The notes under the pieces were generated by a model. That model saw only the letters and a list, made by a program, of their open reading frames with translations, had not been told where the DNA came from and did not search any database. The position numbers were made by a program, and so were the translations under genes. Below are positions 7,281-16,611 of a stretch of DNA of 42,644 nt, piece by piece; position 1 is the first letter of the stretch, and every line of letters starts with the position of its first letter. This DNA is from Bacteroidales bacterium (GTDB taxonomy: Bacteria; Bacteroidota; Bacteroidia; Bacteroidales; Muribaculaceae): assembly GCA_029218425.1 (NCBI GenBank), contig JAQXRH010000056.1, forward strand, positions 1 through 42,644, read 5' to 3'.

Positions 7281-9515
7281 ATGAATGTAATTAAGAAAAC
7301 CATCGCACTGCCCGATGGTCGCGAGATTACCATCGAGACCGGCAAATTGGCCAAGCAGGCCGACGGCGCCGTAGAATTGCGTCTCGGTGGGACAATGCTT
7401 CTCGCCACTGTAGTTACCGCCAAAGAGGCGGGCGAGGGCGTAGATTTCATGCCTTTGCAAGTAGAGTATAAAGAGAAATTTTCAGCGGCAGGACGTTTCC
7501 CGGGCGGCTTCCTCAAACGTGAGGGACGTGCTTCGGACTATGAGATTTTGACCGCACGCCTCGTCGACCGCGTGCTCCGTCCGTTGTTCCCCGAGAACTA
7601 CCATGCAGACACATTTGTCAACATCACCATGTATTCATCCGACGGCGTTGACATGCCCGATGCACTTGCCGGCTTGGCAGCATCGGCAGCGCTTGCCGTC
7701 TCTGATATTCCCTTCAACGGCCCCATCTCCGAGGTGCGCGTGGCACGCGTCAACGGCGAATTTGTCATCAACCCCACTTTCGAGCAGGTTGAAAACGCCG
7801 ACATGGAGCTTATGGTAGGCGCCACCTACGACAACATCATGATGGTGGAAGGCGAGATGAACGAAGTGTCGGAAGCCGACCTTCTCGCTGCCCTCAAGGC
7901 CGCCCACGATGCCATCAAGGCTCAGTGCAAGGCACAGATGGAGCTCGCCGAAGAGGTAGGCTCGACTGTGAAACGCGAATACTGCCACGAAGTCAACGAC
8001 GAAGAGCTCCGCAAGGACGTGCACGACAAGTGCTACGACAAGGCTTACGCTATCGCCAAGACCGGTTCGGCCGACAAGCACTGGCGCGCTGACTCTTTCG
8101 AGGCAATATGCAACGAGTACATAGAGTCGCTCCCCGAAGAGGAACGCGACGAGAAGGCTCCCCTGGTGAAACGCTACTACCACGATGTGGAGAAAGAGGC
8201 TATGCGCCGTTGCGTGCTCGACGAGGGCATCCGTCTCGACGGCCGTAAGACCACAGAGATACGTCCCATATGGTGCGAGACCAACTACCTGCAGGCTCCC
8301 CACGGATCGGCAGTGTTCACCCGCGGCGAGACACAGGCCCTCGCTACCGTCACCCTCGGCACCAAGCTCGACGAGAAGCTGCTCGACGACGTGCTCAACA
8401 CGGGCCACGAGCGGTTCCTCCTCCACTACAACTTCCCTCCCTTCTCCACCGGTGAGGCTCGTCCTACCCGTGGCGTAGGCCGCCGCGAAATCGGTCACGG
8501 CAACCTCGCCCACCGCGCCCTCAAGCGCATGTTCCCCGACGATTTCCCCTACGTTTGCCGTATCGTCAGCGATATCCTCGAGTCAAACGGTTCGTCGTCG
8601 ATGGCTACAGTGTGCGCCGGCACACTCTCGCTCCTCGACGCAGGTGTGAAAATGAAACGTCCCGTTGCCGGTATCGCCATGGGCCTTATCTCCGACGGTC
8701 AGAAATATGCCATCCTTAGCGACATCCTTGGCGATGAGGACCACCTCGGCGACATGGACTTCAAGGTGACCGGTACCCGCGAAGGTATCACTGCCACCCA
8801 GATGGATATCAAGTGCGACGGTCTCTCCTACGAGATACTCGAGCGCGCCCTCAACCAGGCCCGCGAAGGACGTCTGCACATCCTCGACATCATCGAAGCC
8901 ACCATCCCCGAACCGCGTGCCGACTACAAGCCCAACGTGCCGCGTATCGTCACCATGATAATCCCCAAAGACCTTATCGGTGCTGTCATTGGCCCGGGTG
9001 GAAAGGTCATCCAAGGCATCCAGGAGGCATCAGGAGCCACTGTCTCTATCGACGAAATCGACGAAGGCGGCTTCATAGAAGTAGCTGCTACCAACAAGGA
9101 GGCTATGGACAAGGCTATCGAGATGATCAACGCCATAGTAGAGCTTCCCGAAGAGGGCAAGGTGTACACCGGTACTGTTCGCTCGATTATGGAATTTGGC
9201 GCTTTCGTGCAGTTCATGCCCAACCGCGACGGTCTGCTCCACATCTCCGAGATATCTTGGAACCGTCTCGCCGACATGGAGGCATCGGGTCTCAAAGAGG
9301 GCGACGTAGTGGAAGTGAAACTTATCGAAATCGACAAGAAGACCGGCAAATACCGTCTGTCGATGCGTGCCCTCCAGCCCAAGCCCGAAGGCTACGTAGA
9401 GCCTGAACGTGCTCCCCGTGGCGACCGTGGCCCGCGCCGCAACGACCGTGGTAATGACCGCGGCCCGCGTCGCAACGACCGTGGACCCCGCAACGACCGC
9501 GGCTCCCGCGACTAA
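7281..9515 (+). CDS. pnp: Polyribonucleotide nucleotidyltransferase (PNPase)
   Basis: This is a phosphorolytic 3'-5' exoribonuclease that degrades RNA to nucleoside diphosphates and can also add tails. The 744 residues hold the full set of domains: RNase PH 1 (about 10-145), an alpha-helical linker, RNase PH 2 (about 320-540), KH (about 555-615, with the [11 protein letters not shown] loop) and S1 (about 623-695). The tail after about 705 is an Arg/Gly/Asp/Asn repeat (GDRGPRRND and variants, about four copies), a likely disordered RNA-binding extension beyond the usual end of about 700. The gene is monocistronic, with its own promoter and a strong terminator. Confidence 0.97.
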   Translation: MNVIKKTIALPDGREITIETGKLAKQADGAVELRLGGTMLLATVVTAKEAGEGVDFMPLQVEYKEKFSAAGRFPGGFLKREGRASDYEILTARLVDRVLRPLFPENYHADTFVNITMYSSDGVDMPDALAGLAASAALAVSDIPFNGPISEVRVARVNGEFVINPTFEQVENADMELMVGATYDNIMMVEGEMNEVSEADLLAALKAAHDAIKAQCKAQMELAEEVGSTVKREYCHEVNDEELRKDVHDKCYDKAYAIAKTGSADKHWRADSFEAICNEYIESLPEEERDEKAPLVKRYYHDVEKEAMRRCVLDEGIRLDGRKTTEIRPIWCETNYLQAPHGSAVFTRGETQALATVTLGTKLDEKLLDDVLNTGHERFLLHYNFPPFSTGEARPTRGVGRREIGHGNLAHRALKRMFPDDFPYVCRIVSDILESNGSSSMATVCAGTLSLLDAGVKMKRPVAGIAMGLISDGQKYAILSDILGDEDHLGDMDFKVTGTREGITATQMDIKCDGLSYEILERALNQAREGRLHILDIIEATIPEPRADYKPNVPRIVTMIIPKDLIGAVIGPGGKVIQGIQEASGATVSIDEIDEGGFIEVAATNKEAMDKAIEMINAIVELPEEGKVYTGTVRSIMEFGAFVQFMPNRDGLLHISEISWNRLADMEASGLKEGDVVEVKLIEIDKKTGKYRLSMRALQPKPEGYVEPERAPRGDRGPRRNDRGNDRGPRRNDRGPRNDRGSRD

Positions 9516-9541
9516 GCAGTAATATGTTTGATTAAGTATAT

Positions 9542-9583
9542 ATATCGGAGAGAAAACGCTGAGTTTTCTCTCCGATATTTTTT
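9542..9583 (+). terminator. Terminator of pnp
   Basis: A perfect 16-bp stem (9542-9557 with 9563-9578) with a five-base loop, followed by a T run. Confidence 0.92.
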
Positions 9584-9681
9584 GTATATTTGTGGGTAGA
9601 TAGATGCTTTTTTAAGCGAAACAAGATATATAAGATATATAAGCGATATATAATTGTTTGTGAGTTAGTTATTTGATTATT

Positions 9682-10851
9682 ATGATAGATTTTTCGTATT
9701 GTACGCCTACGCGGTATGTGTTTGGCCGCGGGGTAGAGGAAAAGGTGGGGGAGTTGACAGCTGCGATGGGTGTGAAGAAGGTATTGGTGGTGTCGGGCCA
9801 CGGTTCGGCACGCCGTTCGGGGTTGCTCGACAGGGTGTTGGCGTCGATTGGGGCTGCCGGGGTGGCCACATTGGAGCTTACGGGGATTGACCCCAATCCT
9901 ACCGATGACCGTGTGTATGAAGGCATAGAGATATGCCGTCGGGAAGGTGTCGACGGACTTATAGCCGTGGGCGGCGGTAGCGCTATCGACACGGCCAAGG
10001 CTATAGCCGGCGGTGTGGTCTACGATGGCGATTTCTGGGATTTCTACGAGGGTACTGCCGTGATGCAGAAGGCATTGCCGGTGGGCGTGGTGCTCACTAT
10101 TCCCGCCGCCGGAAGCGAAGGCTCTGGCAACTCGGTGATTACCCGTAAGAGCGACATGAAGAAGATATCGCTGCGCACCGACATGGCATTGCGCCCGCGT
10201 TTCGCCGTCCTCAACCCAGAGGTCACATTCACGTTGCCGCCGTTTCAGGTGGCGAGCGGCATTGCCGACATGATGGCGCATATCATGGAGCGCTATTTCA
10301 CCCCCACCGACGACTGCGCTACCACCGACCGTGTGGCCGAAGGGTTGCTCAAAGCTATCATCGACGAGGCGCCGGCCACTATGGCCGATCCTACCGACTA
10401 TCAGTCGCGCGCCAATATCATGTGGGCGGGCACGTTGGCCCATAATGGGGTGTGCGGATGCGGACGCGTTGAGGACTGGGTGAGCCACTTCATGGAACAT
10501 GAGATTTCGGCCGTGTACGGCGTGACGCATGGGGCAGGGCTTGCCACTGTGTTCCCGGCATGGATGACCTTCATGGCCGAGCATAAGCCGCCGAGAGTGG
10601 CACAGTTTGCCCGCCGCGTGATGGATGTCACTGCCGTCGACGACTACGAAGCCGCCCTGGAGGGCATCAGCCGTCTAAAGGCCTTCTATAAGTCGCTCGG
10701 ACTGCCTGTGACGTTTGCCGAATTGGGCATCGCCCATCCCGACATTGACTTGCTTGTGGAACGTCTCCACCGCAATAAAGGCGCCGTGATAGGCGGCTAC
10801 TACCGACTTAGTGCCGACGACACCCGCGCCATCTATGAACTGATGGTGTGA
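9682..10851 (+). CDS. Iron-containing alcohol dehydrogenase (butanol dehydrogenase-like)
   Basis: A 389-residue NAD(P)H-dependent oxidoreductase of the iron-containing (group III) family, probably reducing aldehydes to alcohols in the cytoplasm. The N-terminal nucleotide-binding half has the GGGSAIDTAKAIA motif. The helical half supplies the metal-ligand Asp/His set around IADMMAHIMERYF and the VTHGAGLATVFPAWM segment, with H in EHEISAVYGVTHG. The sequence style (YCTPTRYVFGRG start, GSEGSGNSVIT) resembles BDH/YqhD-like enzymes. I prefer the ATG at 9682 to a TTG nine bases earlier, because MIDFSYCTPTRYVFG is the usual family start. The physiological substrate is not visible. Confidence 0.9.
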   Translation: MIDFSYCTPTRYVFGRGVEEKVGELTAAMGVKKVLVVSGHGSARRSGLLDRVLASIGAAGVATLELTGIDPNPTDDRVYEGIEICRREGVDGLIAVGGGSAIDTAKAIAGGVVYDGDFWDFYEGTAVMQKALPVGVVLTIPAAGSEGSGNSVITRKSDMKKISLRTDMALRPRFAVLNPEVTFTLPPFQVASGIADMMAHIMERYFTPTDDCATTDRVAEGLLKAIIDEAPATMADPTDYQSRANIMWAGTLAHNGVCGCGRVEDWVSHFMEHEISAVYGVTHGAGLATVFPAWMTFMAEHKPPRVAQFARRVMDVTAVDDYEAALEGISRLKAFYKSLGLPVTFAELGIAHPDIDLLVERLHRNKGAVIGGYYRLSADDTRAIYELMV

Positions 10852-10879
10852 TGATAATTAGTGACCCTTAACAGATTAT

Positions 10880-10925
10880 CGGCAATTTTTGCGAGAAGCT
10901 TACTCCGTAAAAATTGCCGTATTTT
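10880..10925 (+). terminator. Terminator of the alcohol dehydrogenase gene
   Basis: CGGCAATTTTT (10880-10890) pairs with AAAAATTGCCG (10909-10919), followed by TATTTTATTT. Confidence 0.85.
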
Positions 10926-10926
10926 A

Positions 10927-10957
10927 TTTGCACATAACCGAAAAATTTCTACCTTTG
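10927..10957 (+). promoter_or_regulatory. Promoter of the AAA ATPase gene
   Basis: TTTG at 10927-10930 and TACCTTTG at 10950-10957 are 19 bases apart, a near-ideal Bacteroidota promoter. The 25-base repeat starting at 10959 covers the expected transcription start. Confidence 0.65.
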
Positions 10958-10958
10958 C

Positions 10959-10983
10959 TGTATAAAACTGTCACATGTGACAC
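10959..10983. repeat. 25-bp repeat with TGTCACATGTGACA palindrome, upstream copy
   Basis: The core TGTCACATGTGACA (10969-10982) is a perfect 14-base palindrome. The 25-base segment matches 12261-12285 with a single change (C versus G at its tenth base). Lying on the likely transcription start, it could be an operator. Confidence 0.8.
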
Positions 10984-10997
10984 AAATATTCAGTTAA

Positions 10998-12251
10998 ATG
11001 GCGGAAATAAGACGTGATATATATGTTGACAGGCTCATTGCCCGTCGTCACAATCATCGCATCAAAATAGTTAGTGGAGTAAGGCGTAGTGGTAAGTCGT
11101 ATTTACTTTTTAATCTGTTTAGCGGTTGGCTGAAACAGAATGATGTCGCCGATAGCCATATTATCAAAATTGACATGGAGGACCGCCGTAACAAAGCGCT
11201 ACGCGACCCGGATGCCTTGCTCGGCTATATAGATGCGCAGATGACCGACGGCGAGATGTACTATATTATGATTGATGAAGTGCAGTTTGTGCCGGAATTT
11301 GAAGATGTGCTCAACAGCTATCTTAAAGTAGAGAATGCCGATGTCTATGTCACAGGCAGTAATGCCAAATTCTTGTCAACCGACATCATTACCACGTTCC
11401 GTGGGCGAGGAGATGTCGTGCATATTTATCCGCTGAGTTTCAGCGAATACCATTCCGCATTTAATCGTCCGAAAGAAGAGACTCTCGCTGAATATCTCCT
11501 TTATGGCGGTCTGCCCGAAACGGTAACTATGGCAAGCCCGGAGGAAAAGGTGGCATTCCTTCGCAACGTGTACGAGGAAACCTATATTAGGGATATCCTT
11601 GATAGATATGGCATCCGACATGATGAAGAGCTTGAGATATTGTTCGACATCGTCTCGTCGACTGTGGGCAGTCTGACTAATCCCAATAAGATTGCCGACA
11701 CCTTTAAATCGGTGCGCAACAGTAATATTTCGGCGGTGACGATAAAGCGCTATCTCGATTTCATCTGCGAGTCATTCCTGATGGAAAAGGTGGCAAGGTA
11801 TGACGTAAAAGGGCGCAAATATATTGACACGCCCTATAAATACTATTTTGTGGATCCCGGATTGCGAAATGCAAGGATGAATTTCCGTCAGCCCGACTTC
11901 AGCCATGTAATGGAGAATGTAATATACAATGAGTTGCGCGTCAGGGGGTATAATGTTGATGTCGGTGTGGTGCCGGTAGTAGTAAGGGAAGATGGCAGGC
12001 AGAAGCGTATACAATATGAAATAGACTTCGTATGCAATCTCGGTAGTAAGCGCTACTATATCCAGTCGGCTTATCGTATGCCTGATGAGTCAAAGAGAGT
12101 GCAGGAGGAGGCTTCGCTACGCAACGTCAACGATTCTTTCAAGAAAATAGTGATAGTAGGTGAGCATACCCCAGTGCTACGCAACGATGTGGGTATAACG
12201 ACTATCAGTATCTATGACTTCCTGCTCAACCCGGCATCATTGGAATTGTAG
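10998..12251 (+). CDS. AAA-family ATPase with DUF4143 domain
   Basis: A 417-residue P-loop ATPase of the AAA_14/DUF4143 group common as mobile or accessory genes in Bacteroidales; its molecular job is not established. Walker A is GVRRSGKSYLL (27-37), Walker B is YYIMIDEVQ (about 88-96), and VYVTGSNAKFLS is a sensor-1-like segment. The C-terminal domain (about 190-417) is the nuclease-like DUF4143 module, ending with the usual IDFVCN and YYIQSAYRM segments (a remnant D...E/QxK core). It is flanked by two copies of a 25-base repeat and stands alone, which suggests a self-contained transferable unit. No membrane segment is seen. Confidence 0.88.
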   Translation: MAEIRRDIYVDRLIARRHNHRIKIVSGVRRSGKSYLLFNLFSGWLKQNDVADSHIIKIDMEDRRNKALRDPDALLGYIDAQMTDGEMYYIMIDEVQFVPEFEDVLNSYLKVENADVYVTGSNAKFLSTDIITTFRGRGDVVHIYPLSFSEYHSAFNRPKEETLAEYLLYGGLPETVTMASPEEKVAFLRNVYEETYIRDILDRYGIRHDEELEILFDIVSSTVGSLTNPNKIADTFKSVRNSNISAVTIKRYLDFICESFLMEKVARYDVKGRKYIDTPYKYYFVDPGLRNARMNFRQPDFSHVMENVIYNELRVRGYNVDVGVVPVVVREDGRQKRIQYEIDFVCNLGSKRYYIQSAYRMPDESKRVQEEASLRNVNDSFKKIVIVGEHTPVLRNDVGITTISIYDFLLNPASLEL

Positions 12252-12255
12252 CGTA

Positions 12256-12299
12256 TAAACTGTATAAAAGTGTCACATGTGACACTTTTATACAGTTTA
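12256..12299. repeat. 44-bp perfect palindrome, downstream copy of the ATPase-flanking repeat
   Basis: A perfect dyad centred between 12277 and 12278, with the TGTCACATGTGACA core and arms extending to TAAACTG...CAGTTTA. It begins 4 bases after the ATPase stop codon. It lacks a T run, so it is not a classical terminator, though the hairpin would be very stable in RNA. Confidence 0.9.
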
Positions 12300-12355
12300 C
12301 GAGGGGCTATCATAATAGCCCATCCGTGTCGTTTTCTTGGTGGGGTGGGAATGAA

Positions 12356-13600
12356 TTACCAGCCGCCGGAGGCACCGCCGCCGCCGGTAGAGCCGCCGCC
12401 GAAGCTGCCACCACCGAAGCCGCCGCCACCGCCGAATCCGCCATGTCTGCCGCCGCCCATCGGGATGATGACGGGGGGATTGACCACTTTGGGTATCTCG
12501 TAGCGCACGCGGCGCTGGGTCTTGCAGTTTTTGCAGTAGAAAGTCTTTTCGCCGATGCCTTTTGCCAAGGTTGTGGGTTGGACGACGACAGTGTTGGTGC
12601 ACGACATTTCGGTGCGTGCTCCGCAGTTGGGGCACACGGAGTAGCGGGCGCTATGGTTCACATAGGGGAGGATGGTGTTGGTGCCGCACTCGTCGCAGAG
12701 CCACACGTCGTAGTCGACCGAGCCGATGTTTTCCTCGCTATCCTGTGCAGGGGTGAGGTAGTCGTTGTCGTGGACCTCGTCGACGAGCCGCATGGTGTGG
12801 CTGCAGTTGGGGCATAACATTTTGCCGCGGCGAGCACGGCGCATCAAGTGGCTGAGCAGCAGGTAGCTGAGTATGGGTACGCCGATGAAGCCGACGGTGA
12901 TGGCGAGGTAGGGCACTTTCAGATTGTGGAGCTTTTCGTAGTGGGCGTGGCGGTCGAGGCCGGAGGCATTGGCATTGACGGCGAGCGCCACTATAGCCAT
13001 GATAATGAGGACGATAACGGCGAATGTCAAGTATTTGGCTAAGAAATTGCTGCCGGCTTCGGCATGGGCATTGTTGGCTTGTTGCGACAAAATGTCGTCG
13101 GCATAGTCGGGGTCGGCGAGGATGTCGCGTACGGCCATGGCCGTGTTGATTACAGCGTCGTCCACGTTGCCTGCTTTCATTGCCGGGGCAATCACGTTGC
13201 GTATGATGTTGCCGCAACGGCCGTCGGTGAGTGCTATTTCAGTGCCGCGGCCGGTGCGCAGCGCCGCTTTGCGGTCGTCGACGGAGATGAGGATGAGCAA
13301 CCCGTTGTCGGTATCCTCCTTGCCGATGCCCCAAGCGTCGAAGAGGGCGGTGGCGAAGTCGTCGACATTGTCGCCGCTAAGGTCGGCAACGACCACGGCT
13401 ACCGGTTCGGCGGTGGTGGCATGCCATATTGAGGCGAAAATAGAGTCGGCACGGGCTAAAGCGGCCGGCGACAGGTAGTTGTCGGGGTCGGAGACATAGC
13501 GTGTGGAGTCGGCGACATGCACGTTGGGCACTTCCTCTACCGAGCGTGCGCCGGCCGAGAGGGTAGCCAAGGCTATGATGAGTGATATAATGTGACGCAT
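12356..13600 (-). CDS. TPM-domain membrane protein with zinc-ribbon pairs
   Basis: A 414-residue envelope protein of the YgcG/TPM group. A signal peptide (about 1-18, cut near SAGA) precedes a TPM domain (about 34-165) containing the conserved LLILISVDDRKAALRTGRG stretch. Two membrane helices follow at about 190-208 and 230-250. The cytoplasmic part has four CxxC pairs (C263/C266, C302/C305, C323/C326, C356/C359), consistent with two zinc-binding ribbons. It ends in a Gly-rich tail (GGFGGGGGFGGGSFGGG and GGGASGGW) typical of TPM proteins. TPM domains are linked to membrane-protein assembly or repair; the specific role here is unknown. It lies 62 bases after dgt and may share its transcript. 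Confidence 0.88.
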   Translation of the reverse strand: MRHIISLIIALATLSAGARSVEEVPNVHVADSTRYVSDPDNYLSPAALARADSIFASIWHATTAEPVAVVVADLSGDNVDDFATALFDAWGIGKEDTDNGLLILISVDDRKAALRTGRGTEIALTDGRCGNIIRNVIAPAMKAGNVDDAVINTAMAVRDILADPDYADDILSQQANNAHAEAGSNFLAKYLTFAVIVLIIMAIVALAVNANASGLDRHAHYEKLHNLKVPYLAITVGFIGVPILSYLLLSHLMRRARRGKMLCPNCSHTMRLVDEVHDNDYLTPAQDSEENIGSVDYDVWLCDECGTNTILPYVNHSARYSVCPNCGARTEMSCTNTVVVQPTTLAKGIGEKTFYCKNCKTQRRVRYEIPKVVNPPVIIPMGGGRHGGFGGGGGFGGGSFGGGSTGGGGASGGW

Positions 13601-13662
13601 AATAAGAAATGGGGGTGATGGTTGGATGATTATGGTGGGATAGTGGCTTGAGGGCGTGTGGG

Positions 13663-14994
13663 TCAGACGGCTGGGAGCGACATGCCGTTGAGTTTGCGGT
13701 AGAGGTCGAGGGCGTAGACGTCGGTCATGGCAGAGACGTGGTCGAGCACGGCTTGTATCTTTTCGAAGAGGCCGGGAGCGTCGATTTCGTATTGCCGTGG
13801 CACTTTGGAGAGGAGCAACCGCGAGTAGTTGAGCGACGGGTTGCGCACGGCGTGGATAAGTTTTTCGAGGAGGAAGGTGACGATTTTGTTACCGGCGAGT
13901 TCGATGTCGACTACATCGGGCGCGCAGTATATGCGTTGCCAGGAGAGGTCGGAGCAGGCTTTGTAGGCGCGAGTCTCTACGGTGTCGGCGGCCGTGATGA
14001 GCGAACCGGCGAAAGCTCCGCGCAGTATTGCGTCTTCGTTGTCGAGGAACGCGTCGCAGCAGCAGTTGACGAGAGCGCCGATGACGCAAGAGCGGAGGTA
14101 GGCTATTTTCTCGTTGGGGTCGTCGACGAGGACCTTGTGGCTGATGATTTGTTGTCGACGATCGCCGTGGAAGAAGTTGAGGAGAAGCTCCGTGACGGTG
14201 TCGGTGGAGAGGATTTTGAGTTTATGGGCATCTTCAAGGTCCATAATCTCGTAGCATATATCGTCGGCGGCCTCCACGATGTAGACCAGAGGGTGACGGG
14301 CGAAACGCAGGGCGCCGTCGGGAGCCGGCAGGCGGAGAATGCCGAGATGGTCGGCGATATGTGCGAAGCAGTCGCGTTCGGAGGTGAAGAATCCGAATTT
14401 CCCTTTGCCGGCGGCGAGGGAAGAGTCGTAAGGGTATTTCACTATTGAAGCGAGAGTGGAGTAGGTCATTGCGAAACCGCCGGGACGACGACCACGGAAA
14501 CGGTGGGTGAGCACCCGCAGGGAGTTGGCATTGCCTTCAAAGTTTACCAAGTCGTTCCACTGCTGAGGCGATAGCTCGTCGCGGAGGTCGGTGCCGGCGC
14601 CTTCGGAGAAGAACGTGGCGATAGCCTTTTCGCCGGAATGGCCGAACGGCGGGTTTCCGAGGTCGTGGGCGAGGCAACCGGCGGCTACGATTTCCCCCAT
14701 GGCGTCGAAAGTGTCCATGGCGATTTCGGGGTGGCGTAGCCTGAGGCGTGCGGCGATGTCGTTGGCGAGGGAGCGTCCCACGCAGGCCACCTCCACGGAG
14801 TGGGTAAGGCGGTTGTGGACGAAGATGCTGCCCGGGAGGGGGAACACCTGCGTCTTGTTTTGCAGGCGACGGAATGGCGACGAGAACACGAGGCGGTCGT
14901 AGTCTCGTTGGAAGTCGGAACGGGAGCCGCGTCGTTCGTCGTGGATGTCCTCCAGGCCGAGGCGCATATCGGAGATGAGGCGGGTCCAGGACAT
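13663..14994 (-). CDS. dgt: Deoxyguanosinetriphosphate triphosphohydrolase (dGTPase)
   Basis: An HD-superfamily enzyme that hydrolyses dGTP to deoxyguanosine and triphosphate, tuning dNTP pools. The 443-residue product has the N-terminal FQRDYDRLVFSSPFRRLQNK motif. The metal site is H65 (NRLTHS) with H110-D111 (CLAHDLGNPPFGHS), and a later Asp belongs to the same HD set. I chose the ATG at 14994 (MSWTRLIS), where homologues begin. An ATG at 15039 would add 15 low-complexity residues and overlap hflX by 23 bases. The gene follows hflX by 22 bases. Confidence 0.94.
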   Translation of the reverse strand: MSWTRLISDMRLGLEDIHDERRGSRSDFQRDYDRLVFSSPFRRLQNKTQVFPLPGSIFVHNRLTHSVEVACVGRSLANDIAARLRLRHPEIAMDTFDAMGEIVAAGCLAHDLGNPPFGHSGEKAIATFFSEGAGTDLRDELSPQQWNDLVNFEGNANSLRVLTHRFRGRRPGGFAMTYSTLASIVKYPYDSSLAAGKGKFGFFTSERDCFAHIADHLGILRLPAPDGALRFARHPLVYIVEAADDICYEIMDLEDAHKLKILSTDTVTELLLNFFHGDRRQQIISHKVLVDDPNEKIAYLRSCVIGALVNCCCDAFLDNEDAILRGAFAGSLITAADTVETRAYKACSDLSWQRIYCAPDVVDIELAGNKIVTFLLEKLIHAVRNPSLNYSRLLLSKVPRQYEIDAPGLFEKIQAVLDHVSAMTDVYALDLYRKLNGMSLPAV

Positions 14995-15016
14995 GATGCC
15001 GTTGCCGGCAGTGGTG

Positions 15017-16246
15017 CTATTGGGGGTTGATGGAGTCATCGTCGTAGGTCTGGTATAGTAAGTCGTTGTAGGGGAAGCGTTGTAGGTGTATCTCCTTGGC
15101 CATGGCGTAGAGGCGTTGCTTGAGAACGTCGATGTTGACGGCCTTGCGGGCGGAGATGAATACGCAGTTGTCGTTCATGCGCGCCATCCATGAGTCCTCC
15201 AATTCGTCGAGGGGGATGTTTTCGCGGCGGCGCGGGGTGAGATCGTCGGCGTCCTTGGGGACGTAGTTGTAGGCGTCGATTTTGTTGAACACCATTATCA
15301 TCGGTTTGTCCTTGGCGTCGCACACCTCCTGGAGCGTAGCGTTGACCACGTCGATTTGTTCCTCGAAGCCGGGGTGGGAGATATCCACCACGTGGACGAG
15401 GATGTCGGCGTCGCGCACCTCGTCGAGGGTTGACTTGAACGAGTCGACCAGGTGGGTGGGGAGTTTGCGTATGAAGCCTACGGTGTCGGTGAGCAGGAAC
15501 GGTAGGTTGTCGATGACGACCTTGCGTACCGTTGTGTCGAGTGTTGCGAAGAGCTTGTTCTCGGCGAAAACTTCGCTTTTGGCGAGGAGGTTCATGAGGG
15601 TAGACTTGCCCACGTTGGTGTAGCCGACGAGGGCCACGCGTGTGAGTTTGCCTCGGTTTTTGCGCTGCATGGATTTCTGCTTGTCGATGGCGGCGAGCTC
15701 GTCTTTGAGCCGCGATATCTTGTCGAGGATGATACGGCGGTCGGTTTCGATTTGCGTTTCACCCGGTCCGCGCATACCGATACCGCCGCGTTGACGTTCG
15801 AGGTGGGTCCACATGCGGGTGAGTCGAGGCAGCAGGTATTGGTATTGGGCGAGTTCGACTTGTGTCTTTGCGTTGGCAGTTTGGGCGCGTTTAGCGAAGA
15901 TGTCGAGGATTAGCGAGGTGCGGTCGAGGATTTTGACTTGCAGCTCTTTTTCAATGTTCGACACCTGCTTGGTGGAGAGGTCGTCGTCGAATATCACCAT
16001 GCCAATCTCGTTTTGCTCGACATAGTTTTTAATCTCTTCGAGTTTGCCTTTGCCCACGAAAGTCGAGGAGTTGGGCATGTCGAGTTTCTGTGTGAAGCGT
16101 TTGACGGTGACGGCCCCGGCGGTGTCGGCGAGGAACTCGAGTTCGTCGAGGTATTCGTTGACTTTTGCTTCGTTTTGCCGCGGAGTAATAAGTCCTACGA
16201 CGACGGTCCGTTCGGTTGATTCTTTATTTATGATAAGGTCTTTCAT
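15017..16246 (-). CDS. hflX: Ribosome-associated GTPase HflX
   Basis: A GTPase that binds the 50S subunit and can split stalled or hibernating ribosomes. The roughly 409-residue product has the N-terminal nucleotide-binding domain (FVGKGKLEEI...VIFDDDLSTKQVSNIE), the linker helices with RGGIGMRGPGETQIETDRR, and the G domain. G1 is VALVGYTNVGKSTLMN, G3 is DTVGFIRKLP and G4 is FNKID. The ATG at 16246 (MKDLIINKES) is preferred over one 33 bases upstream because the extra residues are not typical of the family. It is first in a probable hflX-dgt-TPM transcript. Confidence 0.95.
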   Translation of the reverse strand: MKDLIINKESTERTVVVGLITPRQNEAKVNEYLDELEFLADTAGAVTVKRFTQKLDMPNSSTFVGKGKLEEIKNYVEQNEIGMVIFDDDLSTKQVSNIEKELQVKILDRTSLILDIFAKRAQTANAKTQVELAQYQYLLPRLTRMWTHLERQRGGIGMRGPGETQIETDRRIILDKISRLKDELAAIDKQKSMQRKNRGKLTRVALVGYTNVGKSTLMNLLAKSEVFAENKLFATLDTTVRKVVIDNLPFLLTDTVGFIRKLPTHLVDSFKSTLDEVRDADILVHVVDISHPGFEEQIDVVNATLQEVCDAKDKPMIMVFNKIDAYNYVPKDADDLTPRRRENIPLDELEDSWMARMNDNCVFISARKAVNIDVLKQRLYAMAKEIHLQRFPYNDLLYQTYDDDSINPQ

Positions 16247-16311
16247 AATCGGGAAGATGATAACGCAAAAGTACGGCAAAAGTTTGGGATACGCAATAGT
16301 GGGGCGGTGGT

Positions 16312-16350
16312 GATATAAATCGGCGTCGCTGCGGAAGCCTGCGGGGCGGT
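16312..16350. repeat. Dispersed palindromic intergenic repeat, copy C (partial)
   Basis: ATAAATCGGCGTCGCTGCGG followed by AAGCCTGCGGGGCGG matches the module in copies A, B and D, with a few changes. Confidence 0.6.
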
Positions 16351-16598
16351 GGGTGTGTCGCGGTGATGATGTGGGCTATGGGCAGGGGGATGGGTGGATG
16401 AGGATGATATTTAATGAAAATGTAATGTGTGTGAAATACTGGTGCAATAGGAAAGTTGTAAATTTGTAATGGTAAAAAGGTGGGTGTAATACAATGGGTT
16501 GGGTGGTAAAATTTAACAAATCTATGGTATGTTATGGTAAAATCGGGTGGTTAAAAGTCAAAATGTGTTAAAATTCTTATATGTAATTAATAAAATTA

Positions 16599-16606
16599 TA
16601 TATTTG
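16599..16606 (+). promoter_or_regulatory. -7 element of the large secreted-protein gene
   Basis: TATATTTG matches TAnnTTTG. The expected start is near 16612. Confidence 0.5.
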
Positions 16607-16611
16607 CACAA

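Noticed and set aside
9532-10584. Long minus-strand open frame (350 codons) opposite the alcohol dehydrogenase
   Set aside because: It lies opposite a clear iron-containing dehydrogenase with all motifs; His/Arg-rich antisense composition.
12256-12299. Ordinary intrinsic terminator for the ATPase gene
   Set aside because: The stem is perfect, but no T run follows on either side and the same core recurs at the promoter, so a simple terminator does not explain it.
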